64,000 nt of DNA from Chryseobacterium foetidum (GTDB taxonomy: Bacteria; Bacteroidota; Bacteroidia; Flavobacteriales; Weeksellaceae), in assembly GCF_025457425.1 (NCBI RefSeq), contig NZ_JAMXIA010000001.1:1798001-1862000 (forward strand), given 5' to 3'. The first letter of the stretch is position 1, and every line of letters starts with the position of its first letter. Shown in pieces: positions 61,955-64,000 of the stretch. The position numbers and the translations under genes are program-made. Under the pieces are notes generated by a model, which made no database searches, was not told the DNA's origin, and saw nothing but the letters and a program-made list of their open reading frames with translations.

Positions 61955-62650
61955 TTACAGATATACACTCAAATCGAGTTTCAGAATATCCCCTACTCTT
62001 TTGAAATCTTCATCAACCGTTGCGTTCAAGGTAATTTTTTCATTTGAAATAGGATGATTGAAAGCCAATTGATGCGCGTGCAGTGTCATTTTTGAAATGC
62101 CAAAAGTTTCAAGCCACAATTTGTTTTGCTTGTTGCAGCCGTGTTTTCTACAGCCTAAAATGGGATGCAGAATATGTTTAAAATGTTTTCTCAACTGATG
62201 AAACCGTCCTGTCTCTGGAATCGCTTCTACCAGACAATATCTTGAAGTCTGATGTTTTAAAAAAGGCAAATCTATTTCTGAAGTCTGTAACCGACGATAA
62301 TATGTAACCGCGTTCTGCTTAATTTCATTTTCATTCACCAAATCGTAATCGATGGTTTCTTCATCTTTCGCCCAGCCACGAAGAATGGCGATGTATCGCT
62401 TTTCAACCTTTTTCTCTTCAAACTGAGTGCTCATAAGTCGCAAAGTGTCTTTATCTAAAGTGAAAAGCAGAACGCCTGAAGTTTTTCTGTCTAATCGGTG
62501 AACAGGATACACTTTTTGTCCGATCTGTTTTCTCAGTTCCTGAATTGCGTAAGTGTCTGCCTCTCCGGAATAGAAAGATTTATGAACCAGGAGTCCGCTG
62601 GGTTTGTTGATGGCAATAAGATGTTCGTCGCGATACAGAATTTCTAACAT
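61955..62650 (-). CDS. truC: TruC-like tRNA pseudouridine synthase
   Basis: The 231-residue protein aligns well with E. coli TruC, which modifies U65 of tRNA: MLEILYRDEHLIAINKPSGLLVH, the catalytic HRLDRKTSGVLL (about 51-62), QFEEKKVEKRYIAILRGW, AIPETGRFHQLRKHFKHILHPILG and LHAHQLAFNHP. The usual GDxxHGD is GCRKHGC here. It is a single gene on this strand, 26 bp downstream of DUF4177. Confidence 0.88.
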   Translation of the reverse strand: MLEILYRDEHLIAINKPSGLLVHKSFYSGEADTYAIQELRKQIGQKVYPVHRLDRKTSGVLLFTLDKDTLRLMSTQFEEKKVEKRYIAILRGWAKDEETIDYDLVNENEIKQNAVTYYRRLQTSEIDLPFLKHQTSRYCLVEAIPETGRFHQLRKHFKHILHPILGCRKHGCNKQNKLWLETFGISKMTLHAHQLAFNHPISNEKITLNATVDEDFKRVGDILKLDLSVYL

Positions 62651-62676
62651 TCCGCAAAACTAAGGATAAATTAGTT

Positions 62677-62871
62677 TTACAACTCTCTTTTAAAAGTATA
62701 AATAACACCGTAAAAGGTTCCTCCGTAATCCCTGCTTTCTGCGACCACCAATTCCCAGCCTTCACTTCCGTGTTGATTTAAAATCTTATCAATTTCAACA
62801 GGATCATATTTGGTTCCCCAAAATCCTTTCGGTTCAATAATAACTGTTTTATACTCGAATCTTTTTTTCAT
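62677..62871 (-). CDS. DUF4177-family small protein
   Basis: The 64-residue protein begins MKKRFEYKTVIIEPKGFWGT and contains DPVEIDKILNQHGSEGWELVVAESRD, the DUF4177 pattern. Its function is unknown. It precedes truC by 26 bp and may be co-transcribed. Confidence 0.85.
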   Translation of the reverse strand: MKKRFEYKTVIIEPKGFWGTKYDPVEIDKILNQHGSEGWELVVAESRDYGGTFYGVIYTFKREL

Positions 62872-62924
62872 AATACATTTCTATTCAGCTTTAAATTTAA
62901 AATAATTAATTGAAATTTAGACGT

Positions 62925-62957
62925 AAACCTAACGGGTTTCAGAAACCCGTTAAGTTT
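62925..62957. repeat. AAACCTAACGGGTTT palindrome, copy 1
   Basis: Arms AAACCTAACGGGTTTC and GAAACCCGTTAAGTTT pair with one mismatch. A near-identical copy lies at 63748-63780 and a variant at 63829-63862. Confidence 0.7.
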
Positions 62958-63159
62958 TGTATTTTTATTCATAAGTTTAAAAGTGCAACTACTTATTTAG
63001 TTGAGTCCTCCTTTTCTTTAAACACTTCTCAGATTCTACAGTAGAAGCTTTTTCATGCCTAAAAAAAAAAGAATTACAAATCTCCTTCAGATGAAAAAAT
63101 TAACATTTTATCCTTACTGATAATTGATTATTTTATTTATCATTGCAAAAAATAAAATT

Positions 63160-63684
63160 ATGAAAAACTTCAGTTTAATATTACTCACATTGCTGTTGTC
63201 ATCGAATCTTTTTTCGCAAACGACTGATACTTTGAGTTTAGGCAAAACAGGCAGAGAATTTTTCATCAAGGGAAACCAGAAATATAAGGCATCTGAATAC
63301 AAAAGCGTTTTTACCAATCAGGAAGCTTTGGCTTACATGAAAAAATCACGTACCAACAATGCTGTTTCTCAGGTTTTTGGGATAATGGGCGGCGGATTGG
63401 TCGGATGGGGACTGGCTTCTGCAATCAGCGGAAAAAAAACAGTGCAAAATGGTGTGGTAATTAAAGAACAGGCAAAAGGTGGCTGGGGATTAGTTGGTGC
63501 CGGCGTTGGATTAATCGGTATCGCAATTCCTTTTGCAATTGGTTCTTCTAAAAACCTTAAAAATGCTGTTAAAACCCAGAATGAAGCTGACAGAAGAGGC
63601 AACGAATCTCAAAAGACTCATGCCAACAGATTTTACAAACTTGAAATTGGCGGAAACGGAGTTGGATTAAGTTATAATTTCTAA
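63160..63684 (+). CDS. Exported glycine-rich protein with two membrane segments
   Basis: I start at ATG 63160 (MKNFSLILLTLLL), giving a signal peptide with cleavage after LFSQ (residue 20). The 174-residue protein has two hydrophobic glycine-rich segments (GIMGGGLVGWGLASAI and GLVGAGVGLIGIAIPFAIG) and a C-terminal KLEIGGNGVGLSYNF that looks like a last outer-membrane strand. Function unknown. Confidence 0.75.
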   Translation: MKNFSLILLTLLLSSNLFSQTTDTLSLGKTGREFFIKGNQKYKASEYKSVFTNQEALAYMKKSRTNNAVSQVFGIMGGGLVGWGLASAISGKKTVQNGVVIKEQAKGGWGLVGAGVGLIGIAIPFAIGSSKNLKNAVKTQNEADRRGNESQKTHANRFYKLEIGGNGVGLSYNF

Positions 63685-63693
63685 AAATAATGT

Positions 63694-63720
63694 AAAGCGG
63701 TTTTTTTAAACTGCTTTTTT
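63694..63720 (+). terminator. Terminator after the glycine-rich protein gene
   Basis: Arms AAAGCGGTTT / AAACTGCTTT (one G-U pair), TTTT loop and a T run. Confidence 0.75.
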
Positions 63721-63747
63721 ATTCCTTATTAAAATATTGCATGATCT

Positions 63748-63780
63748 AAACCTAACGGGTTTTCGAAACCCGTTAGGTTT
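63748..63780. repeat. AAACCTAACGGGTTT palindrome, copy 2
   Basis: Perfect 15-bp arms AAACCTAACGGGTTT / AAACCCGTTAGGTTT with a 3-nt loop. Confidence 0.75.
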
Positions 63781-63828
63781 GGAAGTATGCTTTTGTAAAA
63801 TTGGGATTTTAATTTTTGAGCTGTCGCT

Positions 63829-63862
63829 AAACCTCATAGATTTTTGAAACCTATGAGGTTTT
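63829..63862. repeat. AAACCTCATAG palindrome, variant copy 3
   Basis: Arms AAACCTCATAGATTT / AAACCTATGAGGTTT pair with one mismatch; same frame of AAACCT...AGGTTT as copies 1 and 2. Confidence 0.65.
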
Positions 63863-63904
63863 CTTTGGAAAAATTACAGTTGTTCATAAACGTAATTTTC
63901 TCCA

Positions 63905-63997
63905 TAGCCCTGATGGGAACGGCATCCTTTTTTGTGGCGGATGCAACGAAGTGGAGACCGCCACAAAAAAGATACAGTGGACAGCAGGTTCCCGGCT
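63905..63997. other. Strong nested stem-loop at the window end, candidate structured RNA
   Basis: AGCC and GGCT (63905, 63994), GGGAAC and GTTCCC (63915-63920, 63988-63993), and a perfect 14-bp inner stem (63927-63940 with 63958-63971, CTTTTTTGTGGCGG) enclose a 17-nt loop. I recall closely similar segments in other flavobacterial genomes; it may correspond to the Flavo-1 RNA motif, but I cannot confirm this. The window ends 3 bases later. Confidence 0.5.
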
Positions 63998-64000
63998 CCT

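Overview
The window is AT-rich DNA from a member of the Bacteroidota, most likely Chryseobacterium or a close Weeksellaceae relative. Evidence: a fused ccoN-ccoO gene, type IX secretion sorting domains, TAnnTTTG-type -7 promoter elements, a Rho with a long disordered insert, and Flavobacteriia-type gene neighbourhoods (DUF4271-hemD, DUF4296-tgt-lptF, rsfS-ftsH-LUD-cdsA-psd). No rRNA, tRNA or CRISPR array was seen. The window begins inside an outer-membrane receptor gene and ends in a strongly base-paired intergenic element.

Layout: 1-3.4 kb holds the receptor tail, a pseudouridine synthase, a small membrane protein and panB. 3.5-13.1 kb is a complete cbb3 oxidase locus: a divergent Crp/Fnr regulator, then ccoI, ccoS, ccoNO, ccoQ, ccoP, ccoG, ccoH and a TauE/SafE-like membrane protein. 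13.3-16.8 kb carries fabF, a thioesterase, a TetR regulator with a clear operator-like palindrome, an exported protein and OsmC. 17.1-20.9 kb is a probable metal-handling operon: a TonB-dependent receptor with two N-terminal HMA domains, a Cys/His-rich exported protein and a lipoprotein with three HGQPxH-type motifs. 21-23.3 kb is a two-component system resembling RprXY. 23.5-37 kb is mostly housekeeping: oligopeptidase B, hemD, a polyprenol glycosyltransferase, tgt, lptF/G, birA, rsfS, ftsH, cdsA and psd. 37.3-39.6 kb has two type IX secreted proteins, one with a PNGase F-like fold.

40.0-45.2 kb is the most unusual part: an integron-like cassette array. A 274-residue tyrosine recombinase is transcribed away from four successive cassettes. 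The cassettes are separated by 137-205 bp imperfect palindromes that behave like attC sites. Each cassette starts with its own GTT-N(5-7) sequence and ends with the exact or near-exact reverse complement (N-AAC), as expected for cassettes that circularise. The recombinase lacks the extra domain of classical IntI. A -7 promoter element lies 4 bp before the first crossover point and reads into the cassettes. The cassettes carry two unknown proteins, one apparently non-coding segment and a HigBA-type toxin-antitoxin pair. An IS110-family element sits immediately after the AAC of the third attC-like site, and a remnant of a related element sits at the same position of the fourth. The non-coding end of the IS110 contains an 8-nt match to the attC sequence it entered.

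45.2-54.8 kb returns to core genes: an ABC exporter, an M28 peptidase, DUF4293, rho, sod, an L,D-transpeptidase-like protein, msrB and DUF445. 54.9-60.3 kb holds a TPR/HTH membrane regulator next to three exported proteins, one with a GEVED domain. 60.5-63.7 kb has pyrD, a TruC-like synthase, DUF4177 and an exported glycine-rich membrane protein, separated by several families of dispersed palindromic repeats.
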